Assembly (NCBI RefSeq): GCF_014805625.2
Contig: NW_023998456.1
Span: 1,408,204-1,472,203 of the forward strand
Direction: 5' to 3'
From: Glossina fuscipes
Lineage: Eukaryota; Arthropoda; Insecta; Diptera; Glossinidae
Length of the DNA: 64,000 nt
Position 1 is the stretch's first letter. Each line of letters starts with the position of its first letter. Below the pieces are notes generated by a model, which saw only the letters and a program-made list of their open reading frames with translations, made no database searches and was not told where the DNA came from. A program made the translations under genes and the position numbers. Positions 27,043 to 38,550 of this stretch are shown one piece after another.

Positions 27043-27090
<48 letters not shown>

Positions 27091-27520
27091 CATGCATACA
27101 TAATAAAAATACATATACACATAGATGATAATAAATTGAAAACAAAAAAAGTATTAATTTGAAAAATACAAGAATAAACGATAATATCATTACAAACAAT
27201 AATTACATTAATAGATTATAGAGATAAACGTAAATTTATAAAATTGCGATCAAATGTAGCGCGCAATGCATTTTGATTTTAATTCAATTAAAATTCAGAT
27301 CAGAAATGTAACAAAACAAAACACACGCCACATGCATATATGTTTCAAAATCGCAATTCACAAAAAACTGACATATAAATAAATAGTTCTTAAAAATTCT
27401 TAATTTTTATTCATCATAAATATTAAGGCCAAATATGATTATTTTGATTAATAAATGTCTCAAATACGCTATCAACATTTAATATTTTTCTCCCGATATT
27501 TCGTGAATGTAACCTAATAA
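26411..27520 (+). other. 3' UTR and downstream low-complexity DNA of sbb
   Basis: Several AATAAA-type signals (for example near 26750 and 26800-26815) follow the stop codon. Simple repeats are a TAA run (26567-26592), T or A homopolymers (26667-26680, 26880-26896) and a TA dinucleotide tract (about 27045-27083). The end of the transcript cannot be fixed from sequence. Confidence 0.5.
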
Positions 27521-29039
27521 ATCGTTTTTTCTGCAGTAGACAACTTTAGCGGAACCAATAAGCTTGCAACTAGGCCACCTCTATGGAAGCATATCATTTT
27601 TCCTGTTCAATAACTAATTCTCAATATTTCAAGGCTGCGTACAGAAAGTCTTCGATTTAACCTCGTCATTAAACAAAATTGTTTGACAAGGTAAAGAAAG
27701 CGAGCCGACAAATTTCCATCCACACGAAAGAGAATTTGATCAGAACATGTCCGTAATAAAGAAAGCAGATGAAAGCCTTTGTAATATTTAGTCAGTTTTG
27801 GGGCAGTTAGGAAAACGAATGTAGTAGGGATAAGGTGTTTCAAACAAATCTCTAGATGAAAGTATTAAGAATTTTTCTACAAAAGAGCGCTTTGCACCCA
27901 ACATCTGCCTTAAGAAATTCAGCTTTGGAAATATTGACGTCATAATGCTCTAGAGAAAATCTCCGGCAAGGAAAAACAAGTAAGAACATTGTAGTCGGAC
28001 AAGTCAGACTGACGTTGAAATATTCTATACTTCTTTGCCTAGTACGATTATTCCCTCCAAAAATTACGCATTATTTTCATGCAGAGATGTACTCACGAAA
28101 ACCTGCATAGTTTTTCGTTTTTTTTTGTTATTTTAAAAAACCAGTCACTCAGGGGATGAGTCCGTAAACTAACGGATTTGTTAGTCCCGATTCTTATCCA
28201 TTTGACTAATGCTGCGGACGATGCACAAAACATTCATATTTACTTCCTAAAAAATGTATCTTTCAGTTTCAATCATAAAAGACTGAAAACTAGGCCTCCT
28301 CTCCATATAAGGGATTGCTTTTCATGATAAAACCTATATATATAGTAAGGTCTCAAAAACTGACCTACCTGATCTACTATGGGAACAATTTTCATCATAA
28401 AATATTTCAAATTAAACATATTTCTAGAGAGCTTACTATTGATGAGAAACCTCATCACCGACGACGGTATAGACCGTCAATTTACTATTGTGAATCAATT
28501 TTCGTCATGAAGTAATGGAAATTATCCCATTTTACTATATAAACATTCAGTTTTCGTAGTAACAGTGATATAAGAGGTGGTTCAAAATATCGCCTCAGAC
28601 GAAACAAATTTTTCATAACAATTTGGAACGTTGAAATATTAGGGTGTTGCAAAAATGTTGGCAAGCGATTTTTACAGGCAAAAATGATAAGCAAATGGGA
28701 AATACTATAACGGTTAAATTCAATGATTTTAACCTTTCTCTACATAAAATAACAGTTTTGCACTTAATATTGATTTAGTCAGCGCACGGTGACGGTAATC
28801 ATGCAACGCACAGAATTCTTCTTCTTCCAAATTCATTACTTTTATTGTTTATTTGAAGAAATCTGCTGCCGAAGCAGGCCAAATACGTTCAGAGGCTTAA
28901 GATGATGCTGTTCCATCATATTTCAATCGTCGGTTTTGATTTCAATGGTTTAATAGCGATGACACGTTTTGACTGAAAATGCCATTTTTTGACCACTTGT
29001 TGTTGTTGCTGCTCGAATGGGAACTTGTGCCAGACCCAG

Positions 29040-29330
29040 CGCACTCCCTAGGCATTTAACCGCACGTCTACTCCTTCGCAATTCTCGCAACCGGTTCTTT
29101 TAACTTACCAACCTAACTTGACTCCTCATATACCTAAAGCTCGGCTTAAAACTCATTCTTCGTAACTAACTATTCCCTCTCTTTCCTCTAATTTCTCGTT
29201 GTTTAATCCTAACTTAGTCTTAGTCTAAACTTAACCCTACCCTAGCCTAACTTGGCTCTAACACCTCCGCCTCAAAGACGGAGAACCGATGAGGTCAAAA
29301 CGAGGAAGGAGTTTAGTTACTCGCACTTCT
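29040..29330 (+). repeat. Pyrimidine-rich dispersed repeat, copy 1
   Basis: A run of TTAACCTA/CCTAACTT-like sequence is followed by AAGACGGAGAACCGATGAGG and TCAAAACGAGGAAGGA. The same ending occurs at 58372-58410 after a similar CCTATCC-rich run, so the two are copies of one family. Confidence 0.45.
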
Positions 29331-32300
29331 TTCGACATTATATCGCCATGTTGTGAAAAATATTGTAAAATGTAGCCGAAAATTATGGAAACTATTTTAA
29401 TTAATATATAGTACACCACTTTTAGACAATAAATGCTTTTTTCAAATGAAAAATGGGCAACATTTTGCAACCCTCCAACACTGTTACTTAGCGACTTTTG
29501 TCGACAAATTGTATAAGTCAGTCACCCAATATTATTAGGCAATGGGATTTTTCTTCTAACACTGTTATTAATGCGCATCAATCACCAGCCTATAACTATT
29601 AGAGCGATATAGGACGTATTGTTTCTATTAATTTTTACTTAAGTCACAAAAAAAAAGTTCAACAACATTTCTTCTAATTTTTATAGATCGCTTTTTTAAG
29701 TTCCTAGCCACTCTTGGTATTATATTTTTGGGTTAACTAATTTCTTCATTTAGGGCATCTCCGTATGATTTCAGAAGGGACACGTAAGTATAGAGGTCAG
29801 ATGATCCCTTACTCTAAGCAAAGTGGTTTTATGAACATGATGAAACTCGACTCTTTCAAAGAGTATTACATTCTAAAGACTAAATAAGCCCCGTCTAAGT
29901 CAGATGGTCCTCTCTAAAAGGAAAAAATTGCAAAATCCAGATAGACGATCTACTCCTCTCAAACATTTTCTTCGTAGAATAGGATGACGGAATGTAATAA
30001 TCTTCGTTTTAGTTTTTATTAGTTAAAAGCAAAATATGCACTCCTGTCTGGATTAAAGTGTCTGCCCGCGATCCTTTAAGAAATAATTTAAGAAATTTTC
30101 TCGCCAGCAATCGTTTTTATACAGCAAGCAATTCATGACTATGATTTGCAAGAAGGAAGGGAAGGGATGTCTTTAAAAAGAAATCATCAGCACTTTGAAG
30201 TTCCAAAGCCACGAACTAATATAAGAAACAAAGGTCTGACCAATAAAAGAACTTACCTCTATACCGTTGAGAGTAAGCTAGAAAGATACTCAACTTTTCG
30301 AACAGAAAACCATCATTTCCAACGCATATTTCTTTTTTGCAAAAAAAAATTCTCTTCACCCAAATTACGACCAAAATCATATTTCTGAAACAATCTTTCC
30401 CGCCAGCAAATAGAAAAAGCCATGAACAAACCTTAAAATTCCCACACACTCGCACTAACTGTCCTTTAAGCGCGTAGCAAATTCACATCTATCCACCGAA
30501 AATGAGTAACAATAAAAGAATGATCTTAACCTTTAACGGCAAAAAGCTAACTATATATATATATGTAAAAATTTGCAACTACGCGGCTCGAATCGTTGAC
30601 AATTTGATAGAGATCGAGAAAGCGCGAGAGAGGGGTGCGAGTGTGGAGCCATGCAACTATTTCCTGTAATAGTCTTCTTAATACATCAAACAAGCTCGTT
30701 CATGTGATTTGAGAGCTCTTAATTTAAAATTATTACCTAAACATTTGGACTGCGCGATGATCTTAAATTTATGAACTTCACTGGTTGCTCATCACAAAAT
30801 CGTTTTCCCATTGTTTCTTTTAATACTTTACATAAACTTACCTGCAATTAATTAGTCAACGCCACCGAACAAATTACATTAACATTTAGAAACAAAACTT
30901 ATTATACTTTTTTCAAAAAAAATTCTTCTGATCGAGTGCAAACAAGATTTCACGGTTTTTCAAAACATATAAATTTATTTCAGCTTGGAAAAGCGAGATG
31001 TACTCAAATATTACATGATTAGTGTCTATAATAAACCACCGTGAGGGCCTGACCACATTTCGAAAGACTCGAAAATCCTGCAAGAGAAAAAGTAATATGG
31101 TTTTTAATTAATCAGAATCCTATGTAAAGCAAAAAATTTTAATAAAGAAATGATCAGTACAGTCCTTGTCATTTAACAGTCAAATGATGGAGAATCCGTT
31201 CAACATATCATCATATTATATATATTACAAGCAAGGAGTGTTAAAAGCGAACGTAGATTTACATGAGTATTTACCTTTTCAACGTTGTCAGCGCGGAGAA
31301 AGCGTGAATTCATTCCCAATTTCAGATCTAAAATCGAAAAAAAATAGCTATTTTAATATACGGATATGATCTGCCAAAGGATTTTTCGTTATGAAATGAG
31401 AAACTTAAAATCAGTATTTGATATTTGCGTTGGAAATGGGAAAAGTTTTCTTCATTGCTTTTTCAAAGCGAGCTGGATTAAATGTCATCATTTCAAGTTT
31501 TGTTTACAAACTGCCGGAAAACGTACTTCTTTCGGCAAACAAAAGACAGTGCAAAGCAACTTACCTCATTCTTTTGGCAGTATGTTTAGTAACGCTCCTC
31601 CATTGCGAGAAGTTTAAAAATCTGTAATATATATATATATATATATATATCAATACATTATATAAACAATGGAAAAACAATAATTGCTTAAAATATTTAA
31701 AATCATTTTGGCTATGCCTTGAGCACACGAGAAGTAATCTTCATTTTTAAAGATTTCAAGTCATCCTGTAGATGTCATTTTCTTACTTTAGTTAACAAGT
31801 TTGCGTTCACAACTTTGCGTGTCTACCTCTCATTAAAATAAATTCGTCAATAGACAAAATTAAGCCAGCAAAAGTTTTTTCTCGAAATATCTAATGCATC
31901 CCCTAAAGAGAGATTTTCTAATCACACGCGGATTTAGATGACTTCTTGTGTTTACAGACAGACTTAATACATTGACCGATGGATAACTTTCTTCTCCTAA
32001 CCTAAAATGTGCTGTTATTTCCAATATTTGAATAATTTGCAAGGCAATAAGTGTTTGGCTAAATGGTTAAGAGCATCGAATACAAAAGGAGGAGACAAAA
32101 ATATATAACAAAAGAAACGTTGCGAAGTAAGTTCGAATCAAATGAAAGTAAAAAAAAAAAAACTCTTTTGAGGACACAATACTACTAATGCTACTTTTAT
32201 GGAATTTCTGAATATCGCAAATACTTTGCAAATACTTTGGGTAATAAAATGTTAAAACTCACCGTCATGTCATATTCTATAAAAATTTTCCTCAGCTTAT

Positions 32301-32438
32301 TCCGCAAATCTGGAAAAGAAAATTAGTATTAATTATGATAAAAAAAAAGAAACGAAATGATTACGGTAAGAGAAGTCAGTAAAAGAAAAAATCTTCAAAA
32401 CTCATTAAGTAGTAGCAAATAACCAAAATTGGTTCGCA

Positions 32439-32448
32439 NNNNNNNNNN
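32439..32448. other. Assembly gap of 10 N with duplicated flanks
   Basis: The 18 bases before the gap (32421-32438) are identical to the 18 bases after it (32449-32466). This suggests that two overlapping contig ends were joined without merging, so the true gap is probably zero or negative. Confidence 0.8.
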
Positions 32449-34602
32449 AACCAAAATTGGTTCGCATCACGTTTTCGAAAACATAAAAAAGGCATAAAAG
32501 GCAAACTAACTTACCATTAAAATTTCAAAGCCGGAAATGTCGTTTATCGAGGCATCGACTGCAGCGTTTCTAACGAAATATACGGAAACTCTTATTATTA
32601 TACAATTACGGGAATTTACTCGAACCTATACCTATAATAATCTACAATCAGACAGGAAATTTCTTCAAACGCTCTTCAAGAGTAGCAAATAATAATATTA
32701 AATCATCAATTTTAGTAGCTCTAGACAGGTACACTAGACAACTTATCTCTTTTTTAAAAGAAATTCAGTTTAGCACTATTACTGAATTCATTTAAACCGG
32801 CAATGATAAATTTCGAATGGATATCAACTATATTTTTACGTAACACGTGGCTGCTCAAGACGCCATATTCACCAAATTATTGAATTTGGAAAATAATGAA
32901 AATTCGAACCGTAGATAGATTGATATATGAAATTTCTTTCTAATCGCGAAGCGAATATATTTAAAGTCTACTTAAACTAGAACAACCTATAATGAGTAAA
33001 ACGGGATTTTAGATTCTTACTAACCTTAGGATTTCATTATAACAGTCTTTTCGACATTTATTAAAACGGATGTTTCACGACCATGATCTCCACCTCCTGG
33101 TTATAAGTCGCTTTGTTATATTCGATTTATATATTCTGGAGCCTTTGCGTATCCGTGCATTCAGTGATGCACATTTTCACTTTTTCCATGAAACAATGTT
33201 TAAGTCATATTAAAATTATAATTTCATATTAAAATCTATGACTAATGCTAGGTGCTTTATCGTGCGTCCGACTCCAACTCGAGTTTAGTATTAAATGCCA
33301 CAATTTGCCTTCCGCCACGCGCAAGTAAATTCTTTGCACATTATAGATTTTCATGGCTGAGAAGCCTACACGTTTTTTCTATACAGGAAGTTATAGCATA
33401 GAGTTACCATTTTACTATGAGAAATCGAAGAGTTTTGGTTTTAAGTGCAAGAAGCGATAGGGTTGCCGGTTTTTTTATTATTAACAAATAGTTTTATGAA
33501 TTTACTAACTAATCATCACATTCGCTCATGGCTAGAGTAGGCGTTTATATTAAACATTTTTCAAAAAATAAGATCTCAAATGAGGTTATAATTGTTTATA
33601 TACATATATATATTTACAAATATATAAATACAATATATACAACTTATAAGTTGAGGTAGCTTTAGATTTTATTGTGTAATGGTGTTAAACTATGGGATGG
33701 GACTTCAGCTTTATCTTTTTACGAGATTTCGCAGGAAATGGCGAATCACTCGTATAAAATGAAAAGAAGAAAACTCACTCTTCACCTTATGCGATTAAAA
33801 CATTTTATTTTATATTCTAAATTTTTTTGTAAAGAATGAAGAACAAGCAACAAAGGCGATTTATTTACTAATTTATTTTAATAACATTGTACAAAAATTA
33901 AATTTTTATGCATTACAAGAAAAAAAGCTCTGATATCAATATAAACAGATCTGATATCATCTAAACAAAATTGTCAAATCAAAACATTTAAATCATTCTC
34001 TGTGCTCCTTATTCTAATGTCATTTCTTCTTTATTCCATTAATCAATCAAAAATTTAATTTGCTTTTACTATAATTTCTTATTGTCATTTTTCACATATT
34101 GTTCACATTTATGTTAATTTGTTCAAGTTTACTTCTCAAACTACACGTTATTATTTTTATATGCATAGATTTATTATGTATTTCTCCTTATCAAATAATG
34201 TGGTAACGCGGTTTTTCATTGTACGGACCACAAGGGACTTATCAGTCCGAAAAACGGAATAACGCATCATTCTGTTGGGTCCGGGTATTTGTTACCTAAC
34301 CGGAAAAATGTATTCATGTAATATGAAAAATCAGTGCTTCTGTTTTAAATAAGTATAAAATTGTGCATATTTAAGTTACTTAAATTTATCTCTGAAACAC
34401 ATACTAGTTATTAAGTTTCCTTTGATTTTCGTTCCATTCCAATTGAGGATTTTACTTATAAAACAGGGACAAATGAATATATTTTCATTTTCATGCTTGT
34501 ATCTTCGACCTGCTTATTTGTCAAGTTGCGTAGTATGAATAAACTACTATACGAAAACATTATGCAAAAGTTAAAGTGTAACATAAAGTTTACGAATTAG
34601 CC

Positions 34603-35149
34603 ATGAGGCGGAAGCTTGAAGGAATTCGTTACTTTCTGTTCATAGCGTCATTCGTGGGATTCACAGGAATTGTACTCTATCCAATTGTGATTCGACCGCT
34701 ATATAACGTTGACGAATATAGTAAGTTTTAAAATTTTTCAAAACCTCTACTAAATTTCATAAAAAATTGAAATTGCAGTACATATATGACAAATTTTGTC
34801 GACAGCCTATATTGTAATACTATGAATGAGCAACAATGAAAAATTTTGTAAACTTTGTGCTGAAACTTTGGTATACATTCTAAAAGTAAAATCAGTCTGT
34901 TCGTCCGTAGTGTCACAAGATATATTTTGTCTAAGCCTTACAAAGTCTTACGCAGACTTTTTTGTAAACGTATCTCCCCTGTTTATAGCTGAGGACCAAT
35001 ACATACATATATTCAAAAATTGTAAAGGGAGCTAAAAGATAAGAATAGCAGAATGAATGAAAAGAACACAATTATTATAAATTCATTATTTTTGTTTTTT
35101 TACAGAGGATCTACGTAAGCGTATTAGTATCGACAAACCTAACAAGTAA
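34603..35149 (+). CDS. SMIM20/MITRAC7-like small mitochondrial membrane protein
   Basis: Two exons (34603-34720 and 35106-35149) join across a GT-AG intron to give 53 residues. The protein has a charged start (MRRKLEG), one membrane segment (about residues 9-27, rich in Phe, Ile, Val and Gly), then YPIVIRPLYNVDEYKDLRKR. The YPI-x(2)-RPL-x(4)-EYK signature matches SMIM20 (MITRAC7), an inner-membrane chaperone that holds newly made COX1 during cytochrome c oxidase assembly. It is shorter than the human 67-residue form and lacks the usual tail with WSDPF, so either a further exon is missed or the fly form is truncated. A polyadenylation signal (AATAAA) lies at 35410. It converges on TMEM177 with 320 bp between stop codons. 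Confidence 0.65.
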
Positions 35150-35469
35150 CCTTTAAAGGGACTTGCTATATAAATTTAAAAAAGATAAATCCGTCTTCAA
35201 GATATTCCTAGTGATTGTAGGAATGCGTGAAAAATGCGTTATATTTTTATTTACACCAACTACAAGACCGTTACTTCAAATGCTGTAAGATCCCTAAAAC
35301 TGGTTTAATCGATAACGGAGCATGTCTTAAAAAAGACTATAGAAAATGCTGCTGCTGCTGTGTCACCAATGTTTAATTATAATATTCGTCTAAGCATAGC
35401 TCTCATTTAAATAAAAATGAACATTATTATTTTTCCAATAGTGTGTCCATACTAATGTATTTTTTTGAT

Positions 35470-37973
35470 TTAAATTGCGCTGCTTGCTAATTCTTCATTT
35501 TGCTTCCTGCACAAGTCTTCAAAAAATGATTTTCTAATTGTAAGTGGTAAGGATTTCTGTCGCAAAATATAGTTAACATTGCCTTTTGCCGTATAAGTAT
35601 CATCACCCATTAGCTCACGTAAAGCAATGTTTTTGCTCAGCTGCTTGTCATAAAAATTAATTCCAGCAGTCACAAATTCTGGACCCAAAGCTGAAAGCCT
35701 CTTATCTACTTCGGTGTCGGAGGAGATCTGCGTGTAGTCCTTCATGAAGCACCATGAGCCGTACCCAAAAAATCCTAAAATCGTGTACATAACCATTCGG
35801 AGCTGCAAATAATGTAATTATATATACATTCAGAACTGTAATCAATATATGTATATAACATAAATAATTGTTCGGCCTACAAGTGGATTCTATTTTTAAA
35901 TTACGAAGACGAAATATTCACAACGTAAATTCATAACTTCAAATTAAAATAAATATAATTTTTTATTCGGCCAATAAATAACATAATTTCAGATGTGTCA
36001 CTAATAAATTCTTTAATCAGCTTGTCAATAATTCGCAGTGTAAAGCTATTAACTTGTAATTGCCTAAGAACCTCTTGCAATATGCGAAAAAGTATTGCGT
36101 CAATTGCAATGTATAGGTGGCTTGGCAAAACGGACAGTGCTAAACTGAAGCAAAATGCTATGCTGATCAAGAAGACATATTCCAGTTGGGATTTCTATTG
36201 TCCAATTTAAATGGATTAAAAAATTTCCTGTAACGTCCCTGGGTTCGGCGAGCTTATGAAATGGCAATGGTTCTGTAGTGTTTGAACTGTTTCAATTGTT
36301 ACAGCTATTATCTTTTCTTCAGCTGATTAGTGCCACAATTTCAAGTGAAGTGCTGACTTTTTGTAGGAGGCTCATAATTTGTGAAAAACATTTAACACTT
36401 ACGCTTAAAGGCCTTGCCAGAAGTCCCAAACTAAGATTTAAATAACGTGCAATCGTGTATATCATAATAAAGGAGAAGGTCGGATATATAGAATTAAGAA
36501 TAACGCCGTGTGCTTGGGCTTGTAGTAGCGCTTTACACAATCCAAATATTTGTTCACCTTCAGTTAGAACAATTGAATGTTTTAAAAGTTTTCCATTTTC
36601 CGTATCCCAATTTATATCTTTATTCAGATATTTGATTTGATCCCATTTTACTGATTCAATGGAGTCGTAGTCGTAATTCACAGGTATGCCGATTTTAACT
36701 CCAAAGCGCGATTTTGTATATCCTATAAATATTAATTTTAAACTGTGTTATTACATCATATTTGATATCAAAAATACTTAAAATAATAAAAAAACCAGTT
36801 GCAATCTGATTCGATTTGATTTGATAGCACGCATAGACGCCATTTTATAAACGGCTATATCTTACTTTTTGCCCGCCACCCGCGTACTCACATTTCCAAC
36901 ATACAAAAGGAAGTTGCTACAAAACTTACAAACTCTTAATCTGTGTCAAATTATGAATCGATCTAAGCATGCAAGAATAAAGAAATTAGCCGTCAAATCA
37001 GTTGCATGCAAGTTGGCATTGAAAACGGGTGAAATCGGTCAAAGGAAAGCACTACAATAGTAGAACATAAATTGGCAATGTTCATGTTTGCATAACCAAT
37101 AAGTTTGTGCGTTTCAGTCAAAACATACAACAGACACAACGATAAAAATTTCCACATATATTCGGCACTACCTAAAAGAAGATCGAAATTTCGCTCTTTT
37201 CATGCTTTTTCAGGATAAAGGGGATGGGCGTAAAAAATTACTGCTCAATATAAGTTTTCTATTAGTTCTGTATGATGTCAATTAACAAAACATGCTGAAT
37301 ACTTAGTGGGCAACAGGGTTTTATATGGGAGTAACTTTAATTATGAAAATCGCTTTTATCTCAGGTATGGAATTTTTTGTTTTTTAGAATAGTCTAATTT
37401 CGAAATTAATGGCTTTTAAGTCATTTTCTAAAACTTACCGGCATTAAATAAATCGAAACCAAAAACCGAAAACGTTTCAATTGGATAATTATCTTTTTTG
37501 ATATTTAAAATCTCTTTAGCCCGACGAAATCTCTCATTCACTTTCTCGGAAATTGGAAGTGGCTGCCCATCTCTTAAAGCAAAGGAATGAAACATATATA
37601 AAAGTAAACATAGATATGTGGTTAAAGGAATTCCAGGTTTTTAAACAGTTTCGAAATTTGAATAGAGAATTAGAATACATTGGATTTCGTAATTGGAACT
37701 TTTAATGTCTGGAGCATTCCACACGTATTCTACAATTTCCAGCTATTTGTTCCCTTAACCTTACCTAACGCATATCTACTCTATTTGTAACACTTACCTA
37801 TAGCATTGAATAAAGTTTTTATAATAATTTAACCCTATGGTATGTGGTACAAAATTTATGAGCAAGAGCCCAACAGCTGTACTGCCTGCTAAAAAGAAAG
37901 TTATTTTTCTTCCATTTGCAGTCGTAAAATAGCCGGATCTTGATTTTTTTAATTTATTTAATGAATAACACAT
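35470..37973 (-). CDS. TMEM177: TMEM177, mitochondrial COX2/COX20 assembly-associated protein
   Basis: Four minus-strand exons (37798-37973, 37439-37572, 36403-36722, 35470-35802) join to 320 residues; the human protein has 311. Exon 1 holds the first membrane segment (about residues 23-42). Exons 2-3 carry the conserved FGFDLFNAG and KIGIPVNYDYDS (human: SAGFP and VVGIPASF). A membrane segment lies near 170-195 and another at the start of exon 4 (about 213-230). The carboxyl end has GINFYDKQLSKNIALRELMG and YTAKGN, close to the human GVEFYEKLLSGNLALRSLLG and YTPSGN. TMEM177 associates with COX20 and stabilises newly made COX2 in the inner mitochondrial membrane. Introns 2 and 3 are 716 and 600 bp and show no nested gene. 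It shares an upstream region with the ankyrin gene. Confidence 0.9.
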
Positions 37974-38340
37974 CTTGATTATTTATGTTTAATCACTTAT
38001 TCAATAGCAGCTTCTTGTTCATACAACAGCTGATGGGACATGCCACAGGATATTATTTTAAAGTAGCATTTATAATAAATTTGCGATAATATTTGCATAA
38101 AAAGCAATTAAAAACAAATATTTAAAAAAATTAAAAGTTTTCTTGCATATAAAGATAATAAATATAATTCGTTAAGATACCTAATTTAATTGAAGTTGTT
38201 GTTTTTTGTTTGAGTATACTCGCATAATAAAACATTTACATATGGCAACATTACTTGTATTAAAGATCTTGTAATTATACGTAATTATATTAAAATATGA
38301 ATAAAGCAGGTGACGATCTAATAAGTAATTTTCTCAAACA

Positions 38341-38348
38341 TATCGATA
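38341..38348. promoter_or_regulatory. DRE motif TATCGATA in divergent promoter
   Basis: A perfect 8-bp palindromic DRE lies between TMEM177 (start 37973) and the ankyrin gene, whose first exon probably ends at 38479. In flies, DREF and BEAF-32 bind this site in promoters of housekeeping genes, often divergent ones. Confidence 0.6.
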
Positions 38349-38550
38349 AAATATAATGTATTTATTATTCACTCGAGAGACCCAAGTGCGACATAGTAAC
38401 AAAGCGATGTAAATATTGCCTGCCGAAGCGAGAATGAAACAAAACCGTTGCGTCGCAATTCAAGTTTGATCGATTAAGGTAAGCTTTCGGTTTTCGCTGC
38501 CTGCGTGTTTACTTTCCTTATTTTAATTTTTTATTTTCATCTCCCAGATT

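Larger units (their letters stand above)
27521..34602. other. Intergenic, repeat fragments only
   Basis: No supported gene. Near 27975 a segment AAAACAAGTAAGAACATTGTAGTCGG recurs at 59473, with GTCGG[AG]CAAG in both. Between 28300 and 28640 short blocks of the type AATTTTC[AG]TCATAAA recur about five times. A TA tract lies at 31628-31652. The open frames of 60-83 codons here have no motifs. Confidence 0.45.

Noticed and set aside
27011..27199. 62-codon minus-strand frame of Tyr/Ile repeats
   Set aside because: Translation of the TA/CA microsatellite.
28150..28195. GGGGATGAGTCCGTAAAC, resembling a hammerhead ribozyme core
   Set aside because: The CUGAUGA core is incomplete and the obligatory GAAA after stem II is missing.
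32050..32140. TGGCTAAATGGTTAAGAGCATCG followed by GTTCGAATC, resembling a tRNA
   Set aside because: The two promoter-like boxes are over 60 bp apart with no cloverleaf pairing; at best a decayed tRNA-derived fragment.
35931..36210. Opposing open frames in TMEM177 intron 3
   Set aside because: No recognisable domain on either strand and the intron boundaries are well supported.
36869..37060. 63-codon basic frame in TMEM177 intron 2
   Set aside because: No conserved motif and no plausible promoter or splice context.
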